Below are positions 6,377 through 14,575 of a stretch of DNA of 21,250 bases, in pieces. Source of the stretch: DAISJD01 sp036821645 (GTDB lineage: Bacteria > Pseudomonadota > Alphaproteobacteria > ATCC43930 > CGMCC-115725). The notes under the pieces were generated by a model. It was not told where the DNA came from. It searched no databases and saw only the letters and a list, made by a program, of their open reading frames with translations. A program made the translations under genes and the position numbers. Every line of letters starts with the position of its first letter. The stretch's first letter is position 1. Location of the stretch: the NCBI GenBank assembly GCA_036821645.1, contig DAISJD010000043.1, forward strand, positions 1 through 21,250, read 5' to 3'.

Positions 6377-8246
6377 ATGACACAGCGCGATATCCTGATC
6401 TTCAACGCCAAAATCACCACGCTTGATCGCGAAAACCCTGTGGCCGATGCCGTCTTAATCCGGGACGGTCACTTCCGGGTCGTTGGGGCCGTGGAAGATG
6501 CAATCGCCGCCGCACGGCCCAACGCGCTCAAGATCGATGCCCATGGTCGCCGCATGATCCCCGGCTTGATCGACAGCCATATTCACCTCATTCGGGGCGG
6601 TTTGAATTATAACCTGGAACTGCGCTGGGAAGGGGTGCCGTCCTTGGCCGATGCCATGGCGATGCTGAAGCGCCAAGCGCAAATCACCCCCCCACCCCAT
6701 TGGGTTCGGGTCGTCGGCGGCTTTAGCGAACATCAATTTGCCGAAAAACGCCTGCCGACTTTGGCGGAAATCAATGCCGCCGCCCCCGATACGCCCGTCT
6801 TCATTCTGCATCTTTATGATCGCGCCTTGTTGAACGCCGCCGCGCTGCGCGCCGTCGGTTACACCAAAGACACGCCCAATCCCCCCGGCGGCGAGATTGT
6901 CCGCGATGGAGCAGGCAATCCGACTGGTCTGCTTTTGGCTCAACCGAACGCCAGCATTCTCTATGCGACATTGGCCAAGGGGCCAAAACTACCGCCCGAG
7001 CATCAATTGAACGCCACGCAGCATTTCATGCGGGAACTCAATCGTTTGGGTGTCACCTCGGTCATCGATGCGGGGGGGCGGTTTTCAACAATATCCCGAC
7101 GATTATCGCATCATCGAGACGCTGCACCGGGACGGCGCCCTTACGCTGCGCATCGCCTACAATCTCTTTACCCAAAAACCGAAAGAAGAGTTGCAGGATT
7201 TCGCATCCTGGTCGACCAAGATCAAACCCGGCGACGGCGACGATACGTACCGCCATAACGGGGCGGGGGAAATGCTGGTTTATGCCGCCGCCGATTTTGA
7301 AGATTTCCGCGTCCCCAGACCGGACCTGCCCGCCAGCCTCGAAAACGATCTCGAACCCGTGATCCGGCTTTTGGCCGAACGGCGCTGGCCGTGGCGGCTG
7401 CACGCGACCTATGACGAGACGATCGGCCGCGCCCTTGACGTCTTTGAAAAGGTCGATCGGGACATCCCGCTCCAGGGACTCAATTGGTTCTTCGATCATG
7501 CCGAAACCATCAGTGCCCGCAATATCGACCGGATCGCGGCCCTTGGCGGCGGCATCGCCATCCAGCACCGCATGGCGTTTCAGGGCGAATATTTCGTCGA
7601 TCGCTACGGCAAGGCTGCCGCCGAGACGACGCCGCCGATCAAGCGGATGCTACAAGCGGGCCTTCCCGTCGGGGCCGGTACCGATGCGACACGGGTCGCA
7701 AGCTATAATCCTTGGGTCTGCCTGTCATGGCTCGTCACATCGAAAACCGTGGGGGGCTTGCGGCTTTATCCGCCGGAAAACCGCCTTGACCGGGAAACGG
7801 CTTTACGGCTCTGGACCGAAGCCAACACGTGGTTTTCCAATGAAACCGGCAAGAAAGGGCAAATAAAGGTTGGGCAACTCGCCGACCTTGCCCTACTCGG
7901 TGCCGATTATTTTACCGTACCGGACAGCGACATTCCCCATCTTGCCGCCGTCCTCACCATTCTCGGCGGCAAGATCGTCTATGCCGACGATCCGTACGGG
8001 CCGCTCTCACCCCCCCTGCCGAAACCGATGCCGGAATGGTCGCCGGTTGCGACAACCGGCGGGGTCGATCGGCGCGGGCAATCGCGTAAAGCCGAAACCG
8101 CCAAAAAACTCGCCGCGGCCTGTGGCTGCGCCCGAGGGTGCACCGTACATGGTCACGATCACCAAGCCGCCTTCGGGGCCCCCGTCCCAGCGCACGATGT
8201 CCAGAGTTTCTGGGGCCTCTTCGGGTGTGGGTGTTGGGCGGTTTGA
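6377..8246 (+). pseudogene. YtcJ-like amidohydrolase, broken by a one-base frameshift
   Basis: Metal-dependent amidohydrolase of the amidohydrolase-3 (YtcJ-like) group. The first part (6377 to about 7078) reads MTQRDILIFNAKITTLD, then the metal motif GLIDSHIHL with His68 and His70, and continues to LGVTSVIDAGG. Here the G run at 7072-7078 has seven bases; with six the frame would run on into GFQQYPDDYRIIETLHRDG. The rest is intact in the other frame to 8246, including GLNWFFDHAETI, GGGIAIQHRMAF, PVGAGTDATR (metal Asp) and a family-type tail ending FWGLFGCGCWAV. The repaired product would be 622 residues, normal for the family. The start is supported by AAAGAGG about 6 nt upstream. It may be a true inactivation, a slipping tract that switches expression, or a sequencing error; the clean remainder favours a recent or technical event. 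It likely acts with the preceding hydrolase. Confidence 0.85.
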
Positions 8247-8298
8247 TCCGGTTCCAACGATTTCACACTTGTCTCGCTCCGATCGCAAAGGTTGCCCC

Positions 8299-8979
8299 AT
8301 GCCATTCGCAATTTCTGAGACACGCCGCCTCCACGGCCTGCTGTTAGTCTTATCCATGACGACCGGCCTCATCGATGCCGCAAGCGTTCTCGGCCTCGAC
8401 AAGGTTTTTACCGCCAATATGACTGGGAACATCGTTTTTTTGGGGTTTGCGGCGGCGGGAACCGCCGGATTCGACAGTATTCCATCCCTGACGGCCCTTG
8501 TCGCCTTCACCGGCGGTGCCTTAATCGCCGGTCATGTCGGGGGGCGCCTCGCAACGGGGCCACTCGGCCGATGGTTGATCACCGCCGCCTTGATCGAGAC
8601 GGGCCTGATCGAGGCGGCGGCCCTCATCGCCTTCGGCCTCGACCCCCGGCATGGACCGGTGCAAGGGGCGATCATCGCACTCACCGCCACGGCCATGGGG
8701 TTCCGCAACGGCACGATCCGTCACTTGAAAGTCCCGGACCTCACCACCACGGTCTTAACCTTGACCATCGCCGGGCTTGCGGCAGATTCGGGGCTTATAG
8801 GCGGGCAGAACCCCAATTGGGGACGACGGCTCGGCAGTATCGGGGCGATCTTCATCGGGGCCGTCCTTGGGGCTGCCCTGATCGCCCGCTGCGGGTTGGC
8901 GGTGCCGCTTGCGCTTGCCGGTTTCATCATCCTCGCCAGCACGCTTGCCGTTGCCGCCGGAGAACGAGAAGGTCGGTGA
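8299..8979 (+). CDS. DUF1275 (YoaK-like) multi-pass membrane protein
   Basis: A 226-residue hydrophobic protein with about six predicted membrane segments. It matches DUF1275/YoaK: LVLSMTTGLIDAASVLGL (residues about 15-32), the signature VFTANMTGNIVFLGFA (36-51), a GHVGGR turn, and FRNGTIRHLKVPDLTTTVLT. The function of the family is not established; it is assumed to act in the inner membrane. The ATG at 8299 is preceded by AAAGG with 7 nt spacing and gives the right family N-terminus; an open frame extends upstream to 7870 but that part overlaps the amidohydrolase and is not family-like. It starts 52 nt after the amidohydrolase stop and could be co-transcribed. Its 3' end lies 3 nt from the end of the convergent LysR gene. 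Confidence 0.9.
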   Translation: MPFAISETRRLHGLLLVLSMTTGLIDAASVLGLDKVFTANMTGNIVFLGFAAAGTAGFDSIPSLTALVAFTGGALIAGHVGGRLATGPLGRWLITAALIETGLIEAAALIAFGLDPRHGPVQGAIIALTATAMGFRNGTIRHLKVPDLTTTVLTLTIAGLAADSGLIGGQNPNWGRRLGSIGAIFIGAVLGAALIARCGLAVPLALAGFIILASTLAVAAGEREGR

Positions 8980-8982
8980 CGA

Positions 8983-9912
8983 TTAAATATCGCTCAACCC
9001 CTCTTCCCCAGAATCTGTGGCCCCAAGGGCGACGAATTGGTCGAGCAACCAAGTAGCCGCCGGTCCGGGCGGCGTGTCCCGCCGCCAGATACCGGCGAAG
9101 CGATAGATCCCACCGCGATGATCGGGCATGTCGAGCCGGACCAAAGTTCCAGCAGCGAGATCCAGAGCGATTAGGGGTAACGGCATATTGCCCCAGCCGA
9201 TGCCTTCGCGCAGCAAGGCATGTTTGGCCCCAAGATCGGCAAGCCGCCACGTACGCGGGCTCATCACCGAAAAATCTTGCCCCTCGGTCACGCGGGATCG
9301 ATCGGTCAAAACCAATTGGACGTGATCGCGCCCGGCCCCGGGTGGGATCCGCTCCATCAGGCTGAGCGGATGATGCGGGGCCGCCACGGGCACCATCGAC
9401 ACAGCGCCAGCACTCTGAGAATCGAGCCCCTCAACCCCCGAGGCAAGTGGTCCCGAAATGCCGATCACGGCCTGACGATCCAGCACCAGAGCCGTGATGG
9501 AGCCCAACGCCTCGACATGAAGCTTCAAGGCAACCGTGGGATATGCGGCCGCAAAGTCGCGCAAGATCCGGCCCAACCGTTCCGCCGGGACCATCACATC
9601 GACGGCGAGATCGACCTCGGCCTCAAGCCCGTCCAACAATCCCTTGACCTTCGCCCGCAGCCCGTCAAGCCCCCGCGACACCAGCCGCGCCTCGGCCAGA
9701 ACGGCACGCCCCGCCATGGTCAATTTCGGCCGCCTCGTCCCTTCGCGGTCGAAGAGTTCAAGGCCCAACTGCGCTTCGAGATTGCCGACACCATAGCTGA
9801 TGACCGAAACGGCCCGGTTCAACTGACGGGCGGCGGCGGCGAAACTGCCCGTATCGACCACAGTCAGAAAGATGCGCAATTGGTCGAAGGAAGGGGTGCC
9901 GGGATTGCTCAC
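8983..9912 (-). CDS. LysR-family transcriptional regulator
   Basis: A 309-residue LysR regulator. The N-terminal winged helix-turn-helix is clear: FDQLRIFLTVVDTGSFAAAA, then RQLNRAVSVISYGVGNLEAQ and LGLELFDREGTRRPKLTMAG. The substrate-binding domain follows, with VDLAVDVMVPAERLG and later HALLREGIGWGNMPLPLI, a typical effector-domain block. I place the start at GTG 9912, about 10 residues before the conserved FDQLRIF; an ATG at 9951 would add 13 residues not typical of the family. It is divergent from the pirin gene with 131 nt between, the usual arrangement for LysR control of a neighbour. The neighbouring hydrolase, amidohydrolase and DUF1275 genes are further possible targets. The ligand is unknown. 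Confidence 0.92.
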   Translation of the reverse strand: MSNPGTPSFDQLRIFLTVVDTGSFAAAARQLNRAVSVISYGVGNLEAQLGLELFDREGTRRPKLTMAGRAVLAEARLVSRGLDGLRAKVKGLLDGLEAEVDLAVDVMVPAERLGRILRDFAAAYPTVALKLHVEALGSITALVLDRQAVIGISGPLASGVEGLDSQSAGAVSMVPVAAPHHPLSLMERIPPGAGRDHVQLVLTDRSRVTEGQDFSVMSPRTWRLADLGAKHALLREGIGWGNMPLPLIALDLAAGTLVRLDMPDHRGGIYRFAGIWRRDTPPGPAATWLLDQFVALGATDSGEEGLSDI

Positions 9913-10043
9913 TTTTCTAATCCATAGAATAAAACAAACCAGATTATCCATCTTTTCCGTTAAGCGAGCAAGCCTTACCGTAAGCCCATGAGAGACCACT
10001 CCCCAAGCAACCACACCAAGAGACCACACACGAGGATCGGATC
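9913..10043. promoter_or_regulatory. divergent LysR-pirin promoter region with palindromes
   Basis: This 131-nt gap separates the divergent starts. It includes an AT-rich stretch (about 9914-9962). Next to it is the palindrome CTTAC-C-GTAAG (9974-9984), preceded by TTAAG (9960-9964), which can pair with the CTTA at 9974-9977. Overlapping inverted repeats of this kind are what a LysR operator would look like, but no single T-N11-A box stands out. Confidence 0.4.
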
Positions 10044-10742
10044 ATGATCGAATTACGCGCCTTCAACACCCTGGGCGGGGCCCATCACGGTTGGCTCGAC
10101 GCCAGGCATCATTTTTCTTTCGCCGACTATCACGATGAGGCCCGGATGCACTGGGGCAATCTGCGGGTTTGGAACGACGATACGATCGAACCGAAAACCG
10201 GCTTTCCGCCTCATCCCCATCGGGATATGGAAATCATCACTTATGTGCGCGAAGGGGCCATCACCCATCAAGACAGTCTCGGCAACAAGGGGCGCACCGT
10301 GGCGGGCGACGTCCAGGTCATGTCGGCCGGCACCGGCATTCGCCATTCGGAATATAACCTCGAAGAGACCGCGACCCGCATATTCCAGATCTGGATTCTG
10401 CCGACCCGGTCCGGCGAACAACCGGCCTGGGGTACCAAACCCTTTCCCAAACAAGATCGCAGCGGTCGGTTCGTGACCTTGGCCTCAGGCTATGCCGACG
10501 ATGTCGATGCCCTGCCGATCCGCACCGATGCCCGGGTCTTGGGGGCGACATTGAAGGCGGGCGAAACCACGACTTATCCTCTTGGCCGCGACCGCAAGGC
10601 CTATCTCGTCCCCGCAACCGGCCGCATCGCGATCGATGGAATCACGGCCGAGGCCCGCGACGGAGTTGCGATTGCCGATCTGGAAACCGTGACGATCACC
10701 GCCCTTGAAGACAGCGAAATCGTGATGGTCGATGCCGCCTGA
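10044..10742 (+). CDS. pirin-family bicupin (YhhW-like)
   Basis: A 232-residue pirin. The first cupin has all four metal ligands at the positions known from E. coli YhhW: His57 and His59 (PPHPHRDMEIITY), His101 and Glu103 (GIRHSEYN). Other family blocks are ARMHWGNLRVWNDD (33-46), GRTVAGDVQVMSAGTG (83-98), and FQIWILPTRSGEQPAW. The second cupin (from about 150) is the degenerate C-terminal one. YhhW has quercetin 2,3-dioxygenase activity in vitro, but the natural substrate of most pirins is unknown. The ATG follows GAGG with 8 nt spacing. It is divergent from the LysR regulator, which probably controls it, and convergent with the hldA-like gene. Confidence 0.93.
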   Translation: MIELRAFNTLGGAHHGWLDARHHFSFADYHDEARMHWGNLRVWNDDTIEPKTGFPPHPHRDMEIITYVREGAITHQDSLGNKGRTVAGDVQVMSAGTGIRHSEYNLEETATRIFQIWILPTRSGEQPAWGTKPFPKQDRSGRFVTLASGYADDVDALPIRTDARVLGATLKAGETTTYPLGRDRKAYLVPATGRIAIDGITAEARDGVAIADLETVTITALEDSEIVMVDAA

Positions 10743-10758
10743 TCGACGGGGTATGTCT

Positions 10759-10777
10759 ATCCCCTGATCAAGGGGAT
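10759..10777. terminator. hairpin between convergent pirin and hldA-like genes
   Basis: ATCCCCT (10759-10765), a five-base loop, then AGGGGAT (10771-10777). It lies between two convergent stop codons, where a bidirectional terminator would be expected. It lacks a T run, and a competing GGGG/CCCC pairing starts at 10748, so the call is modest. Confidence 0.4.
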
Positions 10778-10781
10778 CGGC

Positions 10782-11702
10782 TTATCCTCGGATCAATTCA
10801 TCGAGCGTGATCGGGCTCGTCCCGATCTTGCCGACGACGATCCCGGCGGCCCGGTTGGCAAGGCGGGCCGCCTCAACGAAATCGGCCCCGACGCACAGGG
10901 CCGCCGCCAGGGTCGCAATCACCGTATCTCCTGCACCGGACACATCATAGACATCCCGCGCCACGGTGGGCAGGCGGATATGGTCCCCCCCTAAAAACAG
11001 GCTCATCCCCTCTTCCGAGCGCGTGACGAGCAGGGCATCCAGCACCAGATCGTCCCGCAAGCGAAAGGCCTTCTGCGCGAACTCCGCCTCGGTCGACCAA
11101 CGCCCGACCACCTGGGCCAATTCGCTGCGATTGGGGGTGATGACACTCGCCCCATGATAGGGGGTGTAATCGGCCCCCTTCGGATCGATCAAGATCCGTT
11201 TACCCTGCACTTTGACCAAATCCATCATCTGGCGCAGATGGGTAAGCCCGCCCTTACCATAATCGGAAAAGATCACCGCATCGGCAGCAGGCAGTTTTTC
11301 TGCGAACAGCGCCACGATCGACAGCAGGATTTCCCGGTCGGGCGTTTCTTCGAAATCGGCCCGCACCACCTGTTGATTGCGGGCGACGATGCGCAATTTC
11401 ATCGTGGTTTGATGGTGCGGATCACGCAGGAAACCGACATCAACCCCAGCAGCGGCGACGAGGGCCGCCAATTCATCCCCCGGCCCATCGGCACCGATGA
11501 TCGACACGAGGGCGGTCTTGGCCCCGAGATTGGCGACATTGGTCGCCACATTGGCGGCACCGCCCGCCGCAGCCTTGGTCTCGCGCACCAGGACCACGGG
11601 GACCGGGGCTTCGGGCGAAATGCGGGTGCAATCGCCGATCCAATAGCGATCCAGAACCACATCCCCCGCAACCAATATCGATGCCGCCGAAAAATCCAGC
11701 AT
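10782..11702 (-). CDS. hldA: D-glycero-beta-D-manno-heptose-7-phosphate kinase, stand-alone (HldA/RfaE domain I)
   Basis: A 306-residue PfkB-family sugar kinase matching the N-terminal half of E. coli HldE. It phosphorylates heptose 7-phosphate at C1 on the way to ADP-heptose for the lipopolysaccharide inner core. Visible blocks: ILVAGDVVLDRYWIGDCTRI (9-28), RISPEAPVPVV, GGAANVATNVANLGA, VRADFEE, VIFSDYGKGGL, and the PfkB signature DVSGAGDT with the catalytic base. In HldE the adenylyltransferase follows in the same chain; here the protein stops after the kinase, so a separate HldC would be needed elsewhere. The ATG has AGAGGGG about 5 nt upstream. It follows the haloacid dehalogenase gene by 36 nt. 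No other heptose genes are in the window. Confidence 0.88.
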   Translation of the reverse strand: MLDFSAASILVAGDVVLDRYWIGDCTRISPEAPVPVVLVRETKAAAGGAANVATNVANLGAKTALVSIIGADGPGDELAALVAAAGVDVGFLRDPHHQTTMKLRIVARNQQVVRADFEETPDREILLSIVALFAEKLPAADAVIFSDYGKGGLTHLRQMMDLVKVQGKRILIDPKGADYTPYHGASVITPNRSELAQVVGRWSTEAEFAQKAFRLRDDLVLDALLVTRSEEGMSLFLGGDHIRLPTVARDVYDVSGAGDTVIATLAAALCVGADFVEAARLANRAAGIVVGKIGTSPITLDELIRG

Positions 11703-11738
11703 GACGCCCCTCTTGGAAACCCACTCATTGGAAAACCG

Positions 11739-12431
11739 CTAAGGCGACTTAAACCATGCTTCGAGATAGTCGGCAACATCGCCCATGAGCAACCCCTCTG
11801 CCCTGGGCGTAATACCAAGCCGTTCACGCGGTGCCGCCGCACGATTGACCCAGAATGTGTGAAAACCGAACCAGGTCGCCGCCGCCGCGTCCCAACCATT
11901 GGACGAGACGAACAGAATCTCACCGGCACAGCAACCAAGCGCGTCGGGGGCCAATTGATAAGCGGGTCCGGCGGTCTTATATCGGCGCACCGTATCCACC
12001 GACAGAATAACATCGAACATCCAATCGAACCCCGCCGCCGCCACAGCCTGATCCACCATGGCGCGCGTCCCATTCGTCAAAATGCCGAGCGGTAAGCCCA
12101 AGGTCTTGATCCGCGCCAAGGCTTGGCGGTTTTCGGCAAAGGGTGGCAATACGGCATAGGCCGCCATCAAGGCATCGCGTTCAGATACCGACAGGCTAAC
12201 GGCAAACCGATCGCAGCAATAATCCAGCGCATCCCCGGTTACGGTCAAAAAATCGGCATAGCGATCGGATAAGGTGCGCAGACGCGTGTAGTCGATCTGC
12301 TTTTCCCGCCAGAGCGCTGCAAACCGATCCCCGGCATCGGGCACGAACCGTTCGACCAAGGGGGCCATGGCCGCAACGTCGAACAAGGTGCCGTAGGCAT
12401 CGAAGATCACGGCTTTAATCGGCTGGTTCAT
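11739..12431 (-). CDS. (S)-2-haloacid dehalogenase, HAD type II
   Basis: A 230-residue HAD hydrolase of the L-2-haloacid dehalogenase group, which replaces the halogen of short 2-haloacids with hydroxyl via an Asp ester. Residues map onto the known L-DEX sites with an offset of one: nucleophile Asp11 and Thr15 (FDAYGTLFDV), Arg42 (LWREKQ), Lys152 (RYKTAGPAY), Ser176/Asn178/Asp181 (VSSNGWDAA). The usual motif II Ser is Thr119 (ILTNGT), a conservative change. The cap domain has the family block QIDYTRLRTL. AAGGG lies about 9 nt before the ATG. It starts 50 nt after sufT ends and may be read through from the suf operon, but function gives no link. The true substrate could be a phosphate or a halide. 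Confidence 0.9.
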   Translation of the reverse strand: MNQPIKAVIFDAYGTLFDVAAMAPLVERFVPDAGDRFAALWREKQIDYTRLRTLSDRYADFLTVTGDALDYCCDRFAVSLSVSERDALMAAYAVLPPFAENRQALARIKTLGLPLGILTNGTRAMVDQAVAAAGFDWMFDVILSVDTVRRYKTAGPAYQLAPDALGCCAGEILFVSSNGWDAAAATWFGFHTFWVNRAAAPRERLGITPRAEGLLMGDVADYLEAWFKSP

Positions 12432-12481
12432 CTGTGTAACCCTTCACGACCTCAGAAAAAATCATGAGGGCACGGTATGGC

Positions 12482-12895
12482 CTACAACAAGCCCAATTCC
12501 AGCAAAGCCGCCTCGCTCATCATGCTTTTTTCCCAGGGCGGCGTCCAGACGAGGCGCACGGTGGCGTCGGTGACGCCGGGCACGGCCCGGATCGTGGCCG
12601 CGATCTCGCCGGGCAGACTGCCGGCCACCGGGCAATTCGGGGCCGTCAGGGTCATATCGACGAAAACGCGCCCGTCACGCCCGACGGCAAGGTCGTAGAT
12701 CAGACCCAATTCCACGATATTGACCGGCAATTCCGGGTCGAACACCGTGCGCATCGCAGCCAAGACCAAATCCGTCAGGGCCGGATCGGTCTCGTCCGGT
12801 TTTGGCGGGTCGAACGGATCGGCGACGGCGGGTCGGGCCTCGCCCGCACCGGGCATGAAATCGAACAGGCTTTTGCCATCATCGATGAGGGGCAT
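12482..12895 (-). CDS. sufT: SUF-associated MIP18/DUF59 protein (SufT-like)
   Basis: A 137-residue protein with a DUF59 (MIP18) domain, involved in maturation of iron-sulfur proteins. Family blocks: VFDPELPVNIVELGLIYDL, DMTLTAPNCPVAGSLPGEI with the conserved Cys, then a TPPWEKSMMSE tail. The first 40 residues (MPLIDDGKSLFDFMP and a Pro-rich stretch) are the linker usual in the SUF-operon form. The ATG at 12895 was chosen over an upstream in-frame start at 12973 because the latter lies inside sufU and gives an unlikely Arg-rich leader; GGAG precedes the chosen start by 7 nt. It begins 4 nt after sufU ends and is the last suf gene. Confidence 0.9.
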   Translation of the reverse strand: MPLIDDGKSLFDFMPGAGEARPAVADPFDPPKPDETDPALTDLVLAAMRTVFDPELPVNIVELGLIYDLAVGRDGRVFVDMTLTAPNCPVAGSLPGEIAATIRAVPGVTDATVRLVWTPPWEKSMMSEAALLELGLL

Positions 12896-12899
12896 CGTC

Positions 12900-13364
12900 C
12901 TACTCCGTCTTGACGGGGTCCGCCGCCCCGCCCTTGATCGCCGCCTCGAACGCGTGCCAAGACAGGGTGGCACATTTCACCCGCGCCGGATATTCCTTCA
13001 CCCCGGCAAGCGGGGCCAGGCGGTCGAAATCATCTTCCAAAGCCGCCGGGATGGCGTCAGGCTCGCCGCCCGTCACCATGGCATGGAATGCGGCAAACAA
13101 GAGATGGGCCTCGGCCAGGGTCTTGTCCTTCAGGATTTCCGACATGATCGAACAGGACGCCGTGGAAATGGCGCAGCCATTGCCCTGAAACGCCACATCG
13201 CGGATCCGGTCGCCGTCGAGGGTCAAGAAGATCGTTACCCGATCGCCGCAGAGGGGATTATGTCCCTTGGCACTGTGGGTCGCCGGATCGATCACGCGGA
13301 AATTGCGCGGATTCTTGCCGTGGTCGAGGATAATATCCTGATAAAGATCGCGCAGATCCATCAT
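12900..13364 (-). CDS. sufU: SufU-type zinc sulfur-transfer/scaffold protein
   Basis: A 154-residue NifU-N/IscU-like protein of the SufU type. It accepts sulfur from SufS and passes it to the SufBCD scaffold. Zinc or active-site residues are visible: Cys39 and Asp41 (NPLCGD), Cys64 (GNGCAIS), and Cys131 (VKCATLSWHA). The spacer of about 20 residues between the second and third Cys blocks, compared with IscU, fits SufU. The first ATG (13364) overlaps the sufS stop as ATGA; a second ATG follows directly, and AGGAG lies 11 nt upstream inside sufS, so coupling is likely. The operon uses SufU here and has no SufA-type carrier in the window. Confidence 0.93.
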   Translation of the reverse strand: MMDLRDLYQDIILDHGKNPRNFRVIDPATHSAKGHNPLCGDRVTIFLTLDGDRIRDVAFQGNGCAISTASCSIMSEILKDKTLAEAHLLFAAFHAMVTGGEPDAIPAALEDDFDRLAPLAGVKEYPARVKCATLSWHAFEAAIKGGAADPVKTE

Positions 13365-14575
13365 CGCCGGAACAACTCCTGGGCCGCCTTGATCGCCAGG
13401 ACCAGGGCATCCACATCTTTTTCGTCATTATAAAGCCCGAACGAGGCACGCGCCGTGGCACTGACGCCCAGGCGATCCATCAAGGGTTGGGCGCAATGAT
13501 GGCCCGCCCGCACCGCCACCCGATGCCGGTCGAGGATGGTCGCAAGATCGTGCGGATGCACGCCATCCACCGTGAAGGAGAGCACGCCGAGCCGCCGATT
13601 GCCGGCCCCCAAGAGCCGCACCCCCTCCAAGCCTGCAAGGGCCCGTTCGCCATATTCGGTCAAATGGTCTTCATGGGCTTGGATGGCATCAAGACCGATC
13701 GCCTGCATGTAATCGAGGGCGACGGCCAAACCGTGGGTGCCGGTGATGTCGGGGGTGCCCGCTTCGAACTTATGGGGCGTTTCCTGATATGTGGTGCGTT
13801 CGAAGGTCACTTCTTGGATCATATCGCCGCCGCCTTGCCAGGGTGGCATCGCATCGAGCAGGGCCTTCTTACCCCACAAGACCCCGATGCCCGTGGGGCC
13901 ATAGGTCTTATGACCGGAAAACACATAAAAATCACACCCCAGCGCCTGGACATCGACCGGCATACGCGGTGCCGCTTGACAGCCATCGACCAAAACCAAG
14001 GCCCCCCGTTCATGGGCAAGCCCGACGATCGCCTCGATCGGCAGGACGGCACCCAGCGCATTCGACAGATGCGTCACCGCGACCAATCGGGTGCGATCGT
14101 TAAGGAGAGAGGCGAAATGATCGAGATCAAGCCCCCCGGTCGCATCCATGCGGGCGACCGCTACGTCGATGCCGATCGCATCGCGCAGCATCTGCCACGG
14201 TACGATGTTGGAATGATGTTCGAACTCGGTCAGGATGACCCGGTCGCCTGCGGTAAGATATGTGCGACCCCAGGTCTGAGCGACGAGATTGATCCCTTCG
14301 GTCGCCCCGCGCACGAAAATGATTTCCCGTTCGTCCGGGGCCTTGATGAACCGTCGCACCGTACCGCGCGCCCGTTCGAAATGGTCGGTCGCCCGTTGGC
14401 TCAAGCCGTAGACGCCACGATGCACATTGGCGTAATCATGGGCGTAGAAATGGCTGACCGCATCGATCACGGCGCGGGGCTTTTGGGCGCTTGCAGCCGT
14501 ATCCAGGAACACGAGACCCGGATTATGGTCGAAAATCGGAAAATCACGGCGCAGGGTGCGCGGATCAAGCGCCAT
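13361..14575 (-). CDS. sufS: cysteine desulfurase SufS
   Basis: A 404-residue PLP-dependent group II cysteine desulfurase, which removes sulfur from cysteine for cluster assembly. Visible: FLDTAASAQKP (23-33), NVHRGVYGLSQRAT (50-63), FVRGATEGINLVA (87-99), EFEHHSNIVPWQ (117-128), PLP-pairing Asp198 (VLVDGCQ), the Schiff-base Lys223 (SGHKTYGPTGIGVLWG), and active-site Cys361 (RAGHHCAQPLM). The length matches E. coli SufS (406). I chose the ATG at 14575 (MALDPRTLRRDFPIF); an in-frame start at 14629 would add 18 Gly/Val-rich residues encoded by a tandem repeat shared with the sufD tail. The start overlaps sufD by 11 nt. The product works with SufU from the next gene. Confidence 0.96.
   Translation of the reverse strand: MALDPRTLRRDFPIFDHNPGLVFLDTAASAQKPRAVIDAVSHFYAHDYANVHRGVYGLSQRATDHFERARGTVRRFIKAPDEREIIFVRGATEGINLVAQTWGRTYLTAGDRVILTEFEHHSNIVPWQMLRDAIGIDVAVARMDATGGLDLDHFASLLNDRTRLVAVTHLSNALGAVLPIEAIVGLAHERGALVLVDGCQAAPRMPVDVQALGCDFYVFSGHKTYGPTGIGVLWGKKALLDAMPPWQGGGDMIQEVTFERTTYQETPHKFEAGTPDITGTHGLAVALDYMQAIGLDAIQAHEDHLTEYGERALAGLEGVRLLGAGNRRLGVLSFTVDGVHPHDLATILDRHRVAVRAGHHCAQPLMDRLGVSATARASFGLYNDEKDVDALVLAIKAAQELFRR

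Noticed and set aside
7870..8298. Upstream extension of the DUF1275 frame
   Set aside because: It overlaps the conserved end of the amidohydrolase and is not hydrophobic or family-like; the ATG at 8299 has a good ribosome site.
12432..12481. CCTCA/TGAGG inverted repeat between sufT and the dehalogenase gene as a terminator
   Set aside because: Only five pairs, with the A/T run in the loop rather than after the stem; not convincing.
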